In this document: piece by piece, positions 29,566 through 37,234 of the stretch
How positions within the stretch are numbered: the stretch's first letter is position 1
Layout: every line of letters begins with the position of its first letter
Source of the DNA: an uncultured Lachnospiraceae bacterium
Lineage (GTDB): Bacteria; Bacillota; Clostridia; Lachnospirales; Lachnospiraceae
DNA: 64,000 nt
Reading direction: 5' to 3'
Assembly: GCA_902781895.1 (NCBI GenBank)
Contig: CACZLA010000001.1
Location: 1 to 64,000, forward strand
Translations under genes and position numbers: made by a program
The notes under the pieces: generated by a model
Told to the model about the DNA's origin: nothing
Database searches by the model: none
What the model saw: the letters and a program-made list of their open reading frames with translations, nothing else

Positions 29566-29595
29566 ATAGTACAACTTGTACATACATATTTCCAA
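29566..29595 (-). promoter_or_regulatory. Promoter of the ara operon with an embedded AraR box
   Basis: Minus strand TTGGAA (29590-29595) and TACTAT (29566-29571) are 18 bases apart. The spacer holds ACTTGTACATACATAT (29574-29589, read on plus), which matches the Bacillus AraR consensus ATTTGTACGTACAAAT at 12-13 of 16 positions. Binding there would block RNA polymerase; arabinose would release it. Confidence 0.72.
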
Positions 29596-29606
29596 GTTGT
29601 TTTTTC

Positions 29607-29662
29607 TTGAAATTTCCCCCAATATATGCTTATATTATAGCAATAAAGTTGTATATAAAAAA
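29607..29662 (+). promoter_or_regulatory. araR promoter with downstream AraR-like half site
   Basis: TTGAAA (29607-29612) and TATATT (29631-29636) are 18 bases apart. A weaker AraR-like word, AGTTGTATATAAAA, begins at 29647, between the expected start point and the araR start codon. This suggests autorepression. Confidence 0.55.
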
Positions 29663-29673
29663 GGAATGATGTT

Positions 29674-30759
29674 ATGGAAAAACAGACAACTTCTAAAAAA
29701 TATACCAATATAGAGGAAGATTTGAGACAACTTATTTTCTCAGAGGATAGTCATACTGGTGACAAGCTTCCTTCGGAAAATGTTCTCGCCGCTCGTTACA
29801 ACGTTAGCCGTCAAACAATAAGAAAAGCTCTCGAGATCTTGGAGCAAGAAGGGTACATCTATGCAATTCACGGAAGCGGACGATATATATCCGAGCGTAC
29901 CATACACAGAAAAAATTCCAAAAATATAGCAGTCATACTGACCTATCTGTCTGATTATATATTTCCGAAAGTTATAAGCGGTATAGACGACGTACTTTCG
30001 GAAAATGGTTACAGCATTATCCTTAAGCATACAAACAACTCACGATCCGGAGAGATCAAATGTCTCGAGGAGCTGCTCACGAAGGACGTAGACGGAATAA
30101 TCATTGAACCGAGCAAGAGCAACATGTTCCTTAAGCATATGAGCCTGTTCAACAGACTGGACGAATATGAGATTCCTTACGTTTTTATCCAGGGACGTTA
30201 TGAATCCATGCGTGACAAGGTACACATACTTATGGACGACGAAAAGGGTGCATATCTGCTGACAAAACACCTGATTGATACCGGCCACAAAAATATCTAC
30301 GGAATCTTCAAGAGTGACGACAGTCAGGGGCAGGACAGGCATAAGGGCTACGCCAAAGCTTTAAGCGAAGCCGGCATGGTTTATGATCCGGACAAAGTAA
30401 TCTGGTACTTCACCGAAGACAGAAAGGTACATCCTTATACAAGTCTGAAGAATATGATCAAACAAAAAAAGCCCATCGACGCTGTAGTCTGCTACAACGA
30501 TCAGATAGCTGTGCATGCCATAAAGGCTATAGAAGAAACCGGACTCAAGGTGCCGGATGACATATCCATAACAGGATATGATAATTCTAGATACTCAACC
30601 ATCGCAGACCTGACTCTGACCACCATAGTTCATCCGCAGGAAAGGCTGGGCGAGATTGCTGCTAAAACCCTGCTCAAAATGATCAGAGGCGAGGACGTTA
30701 ACCCATGCGTCATCATCGAACCAGAGCTGATTATCGGAAATTCATGTAAAAACAGATAA
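29674..30759 (+). CDS. araR: Arabinose operon repressor AraR (GntR-LacI chimera)
   Basis: 361 aa. The N-terminal GntR winged helix (about 10-75) has GDKLPSENVLAARYNVSRQT and KALEILEQEGYIYAIHGSGRY. The C-terminal LacI/GalR-type ligand domain (about 85-361) has AVILTYLSDYIFPKVISGI, VCYNDQIAVHAIKAIEETG and SITGYDNSRYS. This chimeric order is diagnostic of AraR, which senses L-arabinose. It is divergent from the ara operon over a 170-bp region that carries operator-like sites. Start with AAGGA upstream. Confidence 0.93.
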   Translation: MEKQTTSKKYTNIEEDLRQLIFSEDSHTGDKLPSENVLAARYNVSRQTIRKALEILEQEGYIYAIHGSGRYISERTIHRKNSKNIAVILTYLSDYIFPKVISGIDDVLSENGYSIILKHTNNSRSGEIKCLEELLTKDVDGIIIEPSKSNMFLKHMSLFNRLDEYEIPYVFIQGRYESMRDKVHILMDDEKGAYLLTKHLIDTGHKNIYGIFKSDDSQGQDRHKGYAKALSEAGMVYDPDKVIWYFTEDRKVHPYTSLKNMIKQKKPIDAVVCYNDQIAVHAIKAIEETGLKVPDDISITGYDNSRYSTIADLTLTTIVHPQERLGEIAAKTLLKMIRGEDVNPCVIIEPELIIGNSCKNR

Positions 30760-30786
30760 GGGGACGGCAAAGAAATTACCGTCCCC
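30760..30786. terminator. Bidirectional terminator between araR and the GGDEF gene
   Basis: A perfect 8-bp GC-rich stem, GGGGACGG (30760-30767) with CCGTCCCC (30779-30786), directly behind the araR stop and before the convergent GGDEF stop at 30800. The T-runs on both sides are weak. Confidence 0.65.
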
Positions 30787-30799
30787 ACTTATTTACTGT

Positions 30800-31870
30800 C
30801 TAATATACCACTTGGTTTCTTCCATTATGCTTTCCGATATAGAGCTTCTCGTCTGCCTGTTTTATGGTAGCCTCAGCGTCTCGTTTAAAGGAAAGCTCAG
30901 CCAGACCGAAAGTCATTGTTATATTCAAGGTTATGTCCGATATGATAATCGGAGTATCCTGAATAGTTTTCCTGAGTCTTTCAAGTGCGATAAATGCATC
31001 ATCGCCGTTACAATCAAGGAATACGATCAAGAATTCTTCTCCTCCCCATCTTGCAACAAATGTATCACTTCTGCTGGTGTTTTCTATGGTCCTGGCCACT
31101 TCCTTCAGTACTATATCACCGATATCATGGCCATAGGTGTCATTAACCTTCTTAAAGAAATCTATATCTCCTATGGCAACACTGAAGTGTCTGCCATTGT
31201 TTTCCGAAACAATATCACTTAAGTATTCATCCGCCTTCCTCCTGTTGAAGAGTCCGGTGAGCTGATCTGTATTTGCCTCCTTCTTAAGTCGGTCATTATA
31301 CTTCATCAACTTGTTCTCGGCTTCATTCTCTCTCTTGCTGAAAACATATGATATGAAAATGATACAGAAGAATACTGCAGAAATGTTTGTTATCTGAATC
31401 AGTTTATTATCAAGATCACTGATACAAACCTCTGATATAACACCGCCATATATGAAGATGGTCATTATTCTGACCGCCAGCACAAGTCCTGCATAAAAGA
31501 ACTTATATACCGGTTTCGAGTGTGTCGCAAAGAAAAGCAGCATGAGTATCGGAATGTAGTAATTCTGCATACCGGCACTCCAGCCATAAACCGGAATCAT
31601 AAGGACTGTCCACGCAAACAGAAATAAAATGAACAGTATCAAAGCCGGTTTCGTTTTAGTTTTATAAGTACTGACCAACAGGATTATATTTGAAAGAAAG
31701 AGCATAACTATCCTTACGGGATATAGCTTCAATGCACCAAATCCCGCAATTATCATATCAATGGTAAATGACAGCAAAACGATGATGTATAAAATCCTCA
31801 GTGCAACTATCGTCCGCTTATCTGCATTCTCTTCAGATATATCTTTTGTGATCAGTCCTAAAAGTCCCAC
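30800..31870 (-). CDS. Membrane-anchored diguanylate cyclase (GGDEF)
   Basis: 356 aa. About six hydrophobic segments occupy residues 22-180, then a short coiled stretch and a GGDEF domain (about 200-356). DQLTGLFNRRKADEYL opens the domain, and RWGGEEFLIVF is the active A-site, so c-di-GMP synthesis is expected. An RxxD inhibitory site in exact register before GGEEF is not evident (RSDT instead). It starts with GTG at 31870 behind AAGGA. It is the last gene after vanZ in the same direction with a 67-bp gap. The membrane part has no recognised sensor domain. Confidence 0.88.
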   Translation of the reverse strand: MGLLGLITKDISEENADKRTIVALRILYIIVLLSFTIDMIIAGFGALKLYPVRIVMLFLSNIILLVSTYKTKTKPALILFILFLFAWTVLMIPVYGWSAGMQNYYIPILMLLFFATHSKPVYKFFYAGLVLAVRIMTIFIYGGVISEVCISDLDNKLIQITNISAVFFCIIFISYVFSKRENEAENKLMKYNDRLKKEANTDQLTGLFNRRKADEYLSDIVSENNGRHFSVAIGDIDFFKKVNDTYGHDIGDIVLKEVARTIENTSRSDTFVARWGGEEFLIVFLDCNGDDAFIALERLRKTIQDTPIIISDITLNITMTFGLAELSFKRDAEATIKQADEKLYIGKHNGRNQVVY

Positions 31871-31937
31871 TTACGTATCCTTCTTCGTTAAGTCTACTGC
31901 TCTTTTCCTCCTTTATAATACTACATTTCGATCGATA

Positions 31938-32516
31938 TTACAAAGACATAGCATCGACAAATCTCCAGTTATAGAAGAAGCACACTCCGAGAATTCCTAT
32001 CATGATCAGCTTAACAGGCTCGGCTTTAATCCTCTCAATAGTCCTCTTATTTTTTACAAATCTTCGGAATACAGTCCATATAAAATATCCCACACATGCA
32101 CCGATTGTATTCATGATGAGATCATCTACATCCGTAATTCTATAATTGAACAGCTGGAAGAACTCTATAAGTGCTGAGAATCCCAGTCCGGTTATTGCAA
32201 CCTTACGCAGACTCCTGAAGCTGCTCCAGTTAAGTGGAAGTAAAAATCCGAGTGGCATGAACATAATTATATTCAGCACGTCCGGTTTAAATCCACCTGG
32301 CGCAAACGGCTCAGTATTTATAGAACCCATGAGCTTTTTATATGAAATCATATCCCAGAAAGAACCAATCTCTGCTACATATAGAGCCAGTGCTATATAG
32401 ATCATAAATACAAATGTCCATACAGCATGGGACAGTGATGTTCTGTTTTTACAATTAACCTGCCATATCAGATTCGGCAAAATCACACAAATCATTATAT
32501 ATACCAAAAATGCCAT
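31938..32516 (-). CDS. vanZ: VanZ-like membrane protein
   Basis: 192 aa with four to five transmembrane segments. The VanZ signature is clear: DVLNIIMFMPLGFLLP, then ALIEFFQLF and RITDVDDLIMNTIGACVGY. VanZ of Tn1546 gives low-level teicoplanin resistance by an unknown mechanism, and related proteins are common in Firmicutes with no resistance role. It lies 56 bp behind vanY and completes a vanR-S-Y-Z-like order. Confidence 0.85.
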   Translation of the reverse strand: MAFLVYIMICVILPNLIWQVNCKNRTSLSHAVWTFVFMIYIALALYVAEIGSFWDMISYKKLMGSINTEPFAPGGFKPDVLNIIMFMPLGFLLPLNWSSFRSLRKVAITGLGFSALIEFFQLFNYRITDVDDLIMNTIGACVGYFIWTVFRRFVKNKRTIERIKAEPVKLIMIGILGVCFFYNWRFVDAMSL

Positions 32517-32572
32517 ACCTAACCCCCTTCTAAAAATGGAGTCATCAGATAACTCCCGATGACTCCTAAGTC

Positions 32573-33472
32573 TTATTTTTCCAGATACTCTTCTAACGTA
32601 AATCCGTCTTCATGTATCTGCTCAGCGTTCTCTACGCCAACATATCTATAGTGCCATGGTTCGTAATTTACTCCTGTTATGTCTTCTTTTCCGGGAGGGT
32701 AACGAAGTATAAAACCATAGCGATAAGAATTATCCTCTAACCATTGATAAAGTGGTTCGGAAACCTCTGATGGATTGGCTGTACCTGGTGTTGCTTCCGA
32801 ATTAATATCGACCGCAAGTCCTGTATGATGCTCCGATGTTCCGGGAACTGCAACCCAGGTTTTCGCCTCGGCTTCAGCATCCCCCTCTGAATATCCCCGG
32901 GCAAGTAATTCTTCTATCTTTTCATTTAGCAGCTGCTCCTGATATCCCTTTGTACGATAGCCCGACGCAACTACGGGACTTAGTCCCTCACTTCTCATAT
33001 CATCGAACATTCTCTGAAGATCAGGATATATTCTTGAATCAACCTGCTGTCCATTTGAAAGCTCCATAAGCTCCGGTTTATAGTCATCATGGATCGGATG
33101 TTTACTGTTTACAAGTGTCAGCATCCATTCGTCATCATCTTCAGCATTATCAGCATTATCATTATTTATATTGTTATTGTTTTTATTATTCTTATTGTTC
33201 TTATTGTTGCTATTGTCATTTTTTTTACTGTCTGATAATCCGGCAGCCTCGGCACATCTGATATTTTCAAATTCATCTGCGTGCTTTACAACATAGGATA
33301 AAGCTCCAATGGCTGCAATCAGACTTAAGCAGAATAGTGCAATAATAGCAAGTCTTGTATTTCTCTGTCTTATTCTTTCTTTTCTTTTTTCTGTAATTTG
33401 CTGTCTTATTCTTTCTTTTCTTTTTTCTGTAATTTGCTGTCTTCTTTGTTCCGAATAACTATACTTATCCAT
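32573..33472 (-). CDS. vanY: VanY-type D,D-carboxypeptidase
   Basis: 299 aa. A basic cytoplasmic start (1-38) contains an exact 12-residue duplication (QQITEKRKERIR twice). A membrane anchor (about 41-63) follows, then an Asn/Asp-rich low-complexity spacer, then a VanY/DacB peptidase domain (about 120-299). Zinc and catalytic residues appear in GYRTKGYQ, SEHHTGLAVDI and EPWHYRYVG. It should remove the terminal D-Ala from peptidoglycan stem peptides outside the membrane. It follows a VanS-like kinase by 90 bp. A hairpin covers its start codon. Confidence 0.9.
   Translation of the reverse strand: MDKYSYSEQRRQQITEKRKERIRQQITEKRKERIRQRNTRLAIIALFCLSLIAAIGALSYVVKHADEFENIRCAEAAGLSDSKKNDNSNNKNNKNNKNNNNINNDNADNAEDDDEWMLTLVNSKHPIHDDYKPELMELSNGQQVDSRIYPDLQRMFDDMRSEGLSPVVASGYRTKGYQEQLLNEKIEELLARGYSEGDAEAEAKTWVAVPGTSEHHTGLAVDINSEATPGTANPSEVSEPLYQWLEDNSYRYGFILRYPPGKEDITGVNYEPWHYRYVGVENAEQIHEDGFTLEEYLEK
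33365..33436. repeat. Exact 36-bp tandem duplication inside vanY
   Basis: Two identical 36-bp units (33365-33400 and 33401-33436) and the first 7 bases of a third encode the duplicated basic peptide near the N-terminus. The frame is kept. Perfect identity suggests a recent slippage event, possibly variable between strains. Confidence 0.9.
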
Positions 33473-33509
33473 ATCTGTTTACCTCCATGCTCAGCATGTT
33501 AACAGATAT
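33470..33509 (-). promoter_or_regulatory. Hairpin covering the vanY start codon and ribosome site
   Basis: Perfect 9-bp arms ATATCTGTT (33501-33509 in minus reading) and AACAGATAT (33471-33479) enclose a CATGC-TGA-GCATG inner hairpin and the GGAGG ribosome site. The 3' arm overlaps the ATG (33470-33472), so translation could be limited unless the stem opens. Confidence 0.5.
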
Positions 33510-33562
33510 TTCAAGCTTAATCTTTCGGGATTTCTGAATAAATTCTTACGATTTTCTTACAA

Positions 33563-34756
33563 TTACCGTTTTTCTTCTATTTCTGCCGCTTTTCCGGGAA
33601 TCATCACCGTAAATCGTATGGTTTCATTTTCACTTTCTGCAGTAATGCTTCCATCATGAGCAGTAACAAGCTGTTTTACTATAGCCAGTCCCAGTCCCGA
33701 TCCGCCGGTGGCAGAGCTTCTGGAAGTATCAGCTCTGAAGAACTGATCAAATATCCTTCCAAGCTTATCCTTGGAAATGGTTTTACCACGGTTCTCAACC
33801 ACAAGCTTTATCATACTTCCGGCTTCATTTTCAGCCTCAGTCCTTTCAAGAGTAACCTTAATCTCAGTTTTCGGATAGCTGTAGAAAACAGCATTTCTTA
33901 TAAGGTTATCTATAATCCTTTCCATCTTGTCTACATCAACGTAGGCTGATACATTACTCTCGATATCCGTAGCAAAGGACAGACTTTTATCCATAAGCAT
34001 GGGATTGAACTCGAATAATATCTGTTCCAGCATGATGGACAGATTTACATTTCCCTTTTCCAGCTCAATGCGGTGGATATTGTACCTTGTAATTTCAAAG
34101 AGTTCATTTACAAGCTCCTCAAGTCTTCTGGCCTTGGAAACCGCAACACCCGTATAACGATCCCTCATTTCCTCAGACAGATTTGCCTCATCCTTCAGAA
34201 GGGTCAGATATCCGATAACACTTGTCAGCGGAGTTTTCAGATCATGAGCCAGATATGTGACCAGATCATCCTTTCTTGAAGTTTCCGCAAGGAGAGTCTG
34301 TTCCCTTACCTGCTCTTTATTTCTTATCTCTGATATTTTTGCAAATACTTCACCGTAAGCCTCCGGAATATCTGCAGGAAGAGGTTCCTCTCTCAGAACA
34401 AACCTGTCTATATAACCTGCCGCACGTCTGGCAGAAGCTCTCTCGGTTCTTTTATTTCTTATGTCCGATATGATCAGTACTATGACCGTAATCACAAAAA
34501 CAACTATAATGGCAATATTTGTTATGAAATGCTTAAGCCCGGTCCAGTTCACTGCACGGTCTGACATGATAGTTCCGGCAGGGGTATCATAAGTATTATA
34601 ATAAGTAAACCGGTTATCCAGCGCTTCAAGAATACCACCATCAGAAGTGCGGTCGATAATATAAAACATAATACCGAACAAAGCCAGTACTATTATAGGT
34701 ATCACCAGATATTTTGCCGGTTCCCATACGGTTTTCCATACACTCTTTTTATCCAT
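33563..34756 (-). CDS. vanS: VanS-like sensor histidine kinase
   Basis: 397 aa. TM1 (about 15-32), a short extracytoplasmic loop of about 55 residues, TM2 (about 85-107), then HisKA with TYLAHDLKTPLTSVIGYLTL, the sequence typical of the VanS group, and HATPase with NLIRNAVFYSYP, IFDQFFRADTSRSS and GGSGLGLAIVKQL. I start at ATG 34756, 6-7 bases after AGGTG; the GTG at 34765 is inside that site. It pairs with the VanR-like regulator 100 bp upstream. The signal may be wall damage or a peptide, since no glycopeptide ligase genes are present. Confidence 0.88.
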   Translation of the reverse strand: MDKKSVWKTVWEPAKYLVIPIIVLALFGIMFYIIDRTSDGGILEALDNRFTYYNTYDTPAGTIMSDRAVNWTGLKHFITNIAIIVVFVITVIVLIISDIRNKRTERASARRAAGYIDRFVLREEPLPADIPEAYGEVFAKISEIRNKEQVREQTLLAETSRKDDLVTYLAHDLKTPLTSVIGYLTLLKDEANLSEEMRDRYTGVAVSKARRLEELVNELFEITRYNIHRIELEKGNVNLSIMLEQILFEFNPMLMDKSLSFATDIESNVSAYVDVDKMERIIDNLIRNAVFYSYPKTEIKVTLERTEAENEAGSMIKLVVENRGKTISKDKLGRIFDQFFRADTSRSSATGGSGLGLAIVKQLVTAHDGSITAESENETIRFTVMIPGKAAEIEEKR

Positions 34757-34856
34757 ACAATTCACCTGTTATCCTTCGATCTATTTTCCTTCATCCTGTC
34801 ATACTTTATTCTGCTATCTTTCTGCTGTCATTCTTTTGCTGTCATTCTTCACTCTA

Positions 34857-35549
34857 TTATCCCTCAATCTTATATCCAACTCCCCAGACTGTTTTGACAA
34901 ACTTCGGATGTCGGGGTTCATCTCCCAGCTTCTCGCGGAGCCTTGCAACATGCGCCATAACGGTATTGTTGCTGTTATTCATATACTTTTCACCCCAGAC
35001 TCCTTCAAACAATTCTTCTGAAGAAACCACCTTATCTTTTCGTTCGCAGAGATACCACAGGATATCAAACTCCAGAGGTGTAAGCTGTATCTCTTTGCCA
35101 TATAACTCACATATATGACTATCCTTACTGACATAGAGTCCGTCTTTATCATACTCCTGAGCCTCTGTCGGTTCTGCCGCATTATATCTCGTATATCTTC
35201 GGAGCTGTGTCTTTACTCTTGCCACAACCTCCAGAGGATTAAAGGGTTTTGTTATATAATCATCCGCTCCCATGGCGAGTCCATTTATCTTATCCATATC
35301 CGATGATCTGGCAGTCAGCATGATGATTGGAAAAAGATAAGTTTCCCTCAGCTGCCTGCATAACGTCAGACCGTCTATATCCGGAAGCATTATATCCAGA
35401 ATCAGAAGATCCACCGAATCAGTCTCGATAATCTTCAGTCCGTCCTCACTACACTCCGCTTTCTCAACCTCCAGACCTTCATTTGTCAGATAAACCTCCA
35501 GAAGATCCGCTATCTCATTTTCATCTTCGATAATAAGTATCTTACTCAT
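34857..35549 (-). CDS. vanR: VanR-like OmpR-family response regulator
   Basis: 230 aa. The receiver (1-120) has Asp52 in LLILDIMLPDIDG and Lys in YITKPFNPLE. The C-terminal winged helix (about 132-230) ends in PKFVKTVWGVGYKIEG, almost the same as VanR. GAGG lies 8 bases before the ATG. It is the first gene of the vanR-S-Y-Z set and presumably activates it. Its upstream region holds six copies of a 12-bp repeat. Confidence 0.9.
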   Translation of the reverse strand: MSKILIIEDENEIADLLEVYLTNEGLEVEKAECSEDGLKIIETDSVDLLILDIMLPDIDGLTLCRQLRETYLFPIIMLTARSSDMDKINGLAMGADDYITKPFNPLEVVARVKTQLRRYTRYNAAEPTEAQEYDKDGLYVSKDSHICELYGKEIQLTPLEFDILWYLCERKDKVVSSEELFEGVWGEKYMNNSNNTVMAHVARLREKLGDEPRHPKFVKTVWGVGYKIEG

Positions 35550-35625
35550 GAATCAAACCTCTTTCGTATATTCAAGTTTATTAAATTTGTCACGTTGTCG
35601 GTATTCGCGCTGTGCTTCACATCAA

Positions 35626-35697
35626 GTTTCGCTTCTTGTTTCGCTTCTTGTTTCGCTTCTTGTTTCGCTTCTTGTTTCGCTTCTTGTTTCGCTTCTT
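35626..35697. repeat. 12-bp tandem repeat, six perfect copies, upstream of vanR
   Basis: The unit GTTTCGCTTCTT is repeated six times without mismatch. The array lies 77-148 bp upstream of the vanR start, where its promoter or leader should be. Copy number could alter promoter spacing. A plus-strand reading frame through it is an artefact of the repeat. Confidence 0.92.
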
Positions 35698-35828
35698 GAT
35701 ATAATTCATACTCATTCTATAAGTGTATTTTTTCCATTCTGTTTTGTCAACGTACCAACTGGTTAAAATGATTTCTTATAAGCGGGTAAAATATTGTTAC
35801 TATACCACAGGTACTTAGATGAGCGGGC

Positions 35829-36047
35829 ACTTCTGATTATTGGCCTTTATGAAGGGGTGAAAGCAACAATAATTTATAAAATGCCGGATTTTGTTGCCGA
35901 AACTCCTGATTATTGGCCTATATAAAGGGGTGAAAGCAACAATTTTAATTGAAATGACCAAAATTGTTGCCGAAACTCCTGATTATTGGCTGAATATAAT
36001 AAAAAAAGCAACAATTCAGGCATAAAAATGCGAAAATTGTTGCTTGC
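35829..36047. repeat. Three tandem 73-bp units, each with a hairpin
   Basis: Units at 35829-35901, 35902-35974 and 35975-36047 have exactly the same period. Each contains CTGATTATTGGC followed by arms GCAACAA...TTGTTGC around a variable loop. Loops and flanks differ while the stem is kept. In the third unit the hairpin works as a terminator on the minus strand. The 632-bp region 35550-36181 has no gene. Confidence 0.85.
36001..36043 (-). terminator. Terminator of trxB
   Basis: On the minus strand GCAACAATT pairs with AATTGTTGC (hairpin 36008-36043) and is followed by seven T. It is the third unit of the 73-bp repeat; the other two units keep the stem but have a poorer T-run. Confidence 0.75.
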
Positions 36048-36172
36048 AGCTCCATGTTCACAGCTCCATGTTCACAGCTCCATGTTCACAGCTCCATGTT
36101 CACGGCTCCATGTTCATGTCTCCATATTCACGTCTCTATGTTCATATCTCTATATTCATGTCTCCATATTCA
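36047..36172. repeat. 14-bp minisatellite, nine copies, next to the trxB stop
   Basis: The unit CAGCTCCATGTTCA is repeated nine times in register. Copies 1-4 are perfect; copies 5-9 decay progressively towards the trxB stop codon at 36182. It directly abuts the 73-bp repeat array. Confidence 0.9.
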
Positions 36173-36181
36173 TTCTATGTT

Positions 36182-37114
36182 TCACTTCATATAATCACAT
36201 GCCGCTATCGCTGCATATGCTCCGTCGGAGCATGCTGTTGCAACCTGGCGAAGTGTCTTGGTGCAGCAGTCACCTGCTACAAAGATACCCGGTGTTTTTG
36301 TATGGCAAATGTTCTCAGGGAGGAAGTAGCCTCTCTCATCCAGGTCAGCGAGCCCTGCAAATGCATCATTCTCCGGAACCAGTCCCACTGCAAGGAATAC
36401 TCCGTCGCACTCTGCCACTTTTTCCTCTCCGTTCTCTGTATAACGAACTCCGGTAATCTGCTTATCAGGACCATCCGTTACCTCGTATCCGAGGATTTTT
36501 GTACCCACATGAGTTTCAACTTTTCCGGTTCCCAGAACCTGATCCTGAAGCTTCTGATCTGCAGTGAAGAACGGCATATCCTGAAGTATCGTAAGCTTTC
36601 CGACTATATCCACAAGGAGTGAAGACTCAACAAATGCTGAGTTTCCGCCACCTATCATGACAACATTCTTATCTCTGTAAAAATCTCCGTCACATACTGC
36701 ACAGAAGCTGATTCCATTTCCTACCAGCTCCTCTTCTCCTTCAAGTCCGAGAAGTCTGTGAGTCGTTCCTGTTGCAAGAATAACCGTACGGCCTTCGTAC
36801 TCTCCGCCTTCTTCTGTCTTTACAACAAATGTATCCTTTCCACTACCATCTGATGCAGCAGCCTTCTCGACTGCAGTTACATTTTCCAGAGTAACCTCTG
36901 CACCCTGTCCCATAGCCTGCTCAAGAAGCTTGTCACCAAACTCGTCACCGCTTATGCTATCAAAACCCGGTATATTCTCAACCTTCGGAGAGTTTACTAT
37001 CTGTCCGCCGAAGACCGACTTCTCTATAACGAAAACCGACTTACCGTTTCTCAGTCCGTATATGGCAGCCGTAAGTCCGGCAGGACCGCCGCCGACTACT
37101 ACTATATCGTACAT
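36182..37114 (-). CDS. trxB: Thioredoxin reductase-like flavoprotein lacking the HRR NADPH motif
   Basis: 310 aa. FAD-binding VVVGGGPAGLTAAIYG (6-21), redox pair CAVC (138-141) in GISFCAVCDGDFY, a second nucleotide-type loop IGGGNSA (154-160), and the FAD site GIFVAGDCC near the end (GD conserved). In E. coli TrxB the second domain continues to HRRDGFRA, which holds the NADPH 2'-phosphate; here the same place reads LQDMPFFTA. NADH, ferredoxin or another donor is therefore possible. ATG 37114 is preferred over 37126, because GGAGG lies 6 bases before it. It follows nrdD, whose product carries a redoxin domain. Confidence 0.92.
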   Translation of the reverse strand: MYDIVVVGGGPAGLTAAIYGLRNGKSVFVIEKSVFGGQIVNSPKVENIPGFDSISGDEFGDKLLEQAMGQGAEVTLENVTAVEKAAASDGSGKDTFVVKTEEGGEYEGRTVILATGTTHRLLGLEGEEELVGNGISFCAVCDGDFYRDKNVVMIGGGNSAFVESSLLVDIVGKLTILQDMPFFTADQKLQDQVLGTGKVETHVGTKILGYEVTDGPDKQITGVRYTENGEEKVAECDGVFLAVGLVPENDAFAGLADLDERGYFLPENICHTKTPGIFVAGDCCTKTLRQVATACSDGAYAAIAACDYMK

Positions 37115-37174
37115 GTCATCCTCCATATTTACCTATTAATCGCGTCTCTCACAACTGATCTATATGTTACAAAA

Positions 37175-37208
37175 GGGACAGTTCTATGTTACATAGAAGA
37201 ACCGTCCC
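37175..37208 (-). terminator. Hairpin between nrdD and trxB
   Basis: GGGAC...GTCCC arms continue as GTTCTATGT paired with ACATAGAA(G)AAC, about 14 bp with two mismatches. On the minus strand it is followed by TTTTGTAAC, so it may partly terminate nrdD transcription before trxB. Confidence 0.6.
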
Positions 37209-37234
37209 CATTTGAATCATTTGAATCTTTCTAT

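Noticed and set aside
30800..35549. Functional glycopeptide resistance cluster
   Set aside because: vanHAX or vanG/XY/T-type genes are missing; VanR, VanS, VanY and VanZ alone do not rebuild the cell-wall precursor.
35548..35766. Plus-strand frame with repeated LVSL peptides
   Set aside because: It is produced by the 12-bp repeat in the vanR leader, has no ribosome site and overlaps the vanR start on the other strand.
35829..36172. Possible CRISPR array
   Set aside because: Repeats are directly abutting with no unique spacers of equal length, and no cas genes are near. They are tandem repeats.
36044..36622. Plus-strand frame reading through the 14-bp repeats into the trxB region
   Set aside because: Antisense to trxB, repeat-derived start, no family resemblance.
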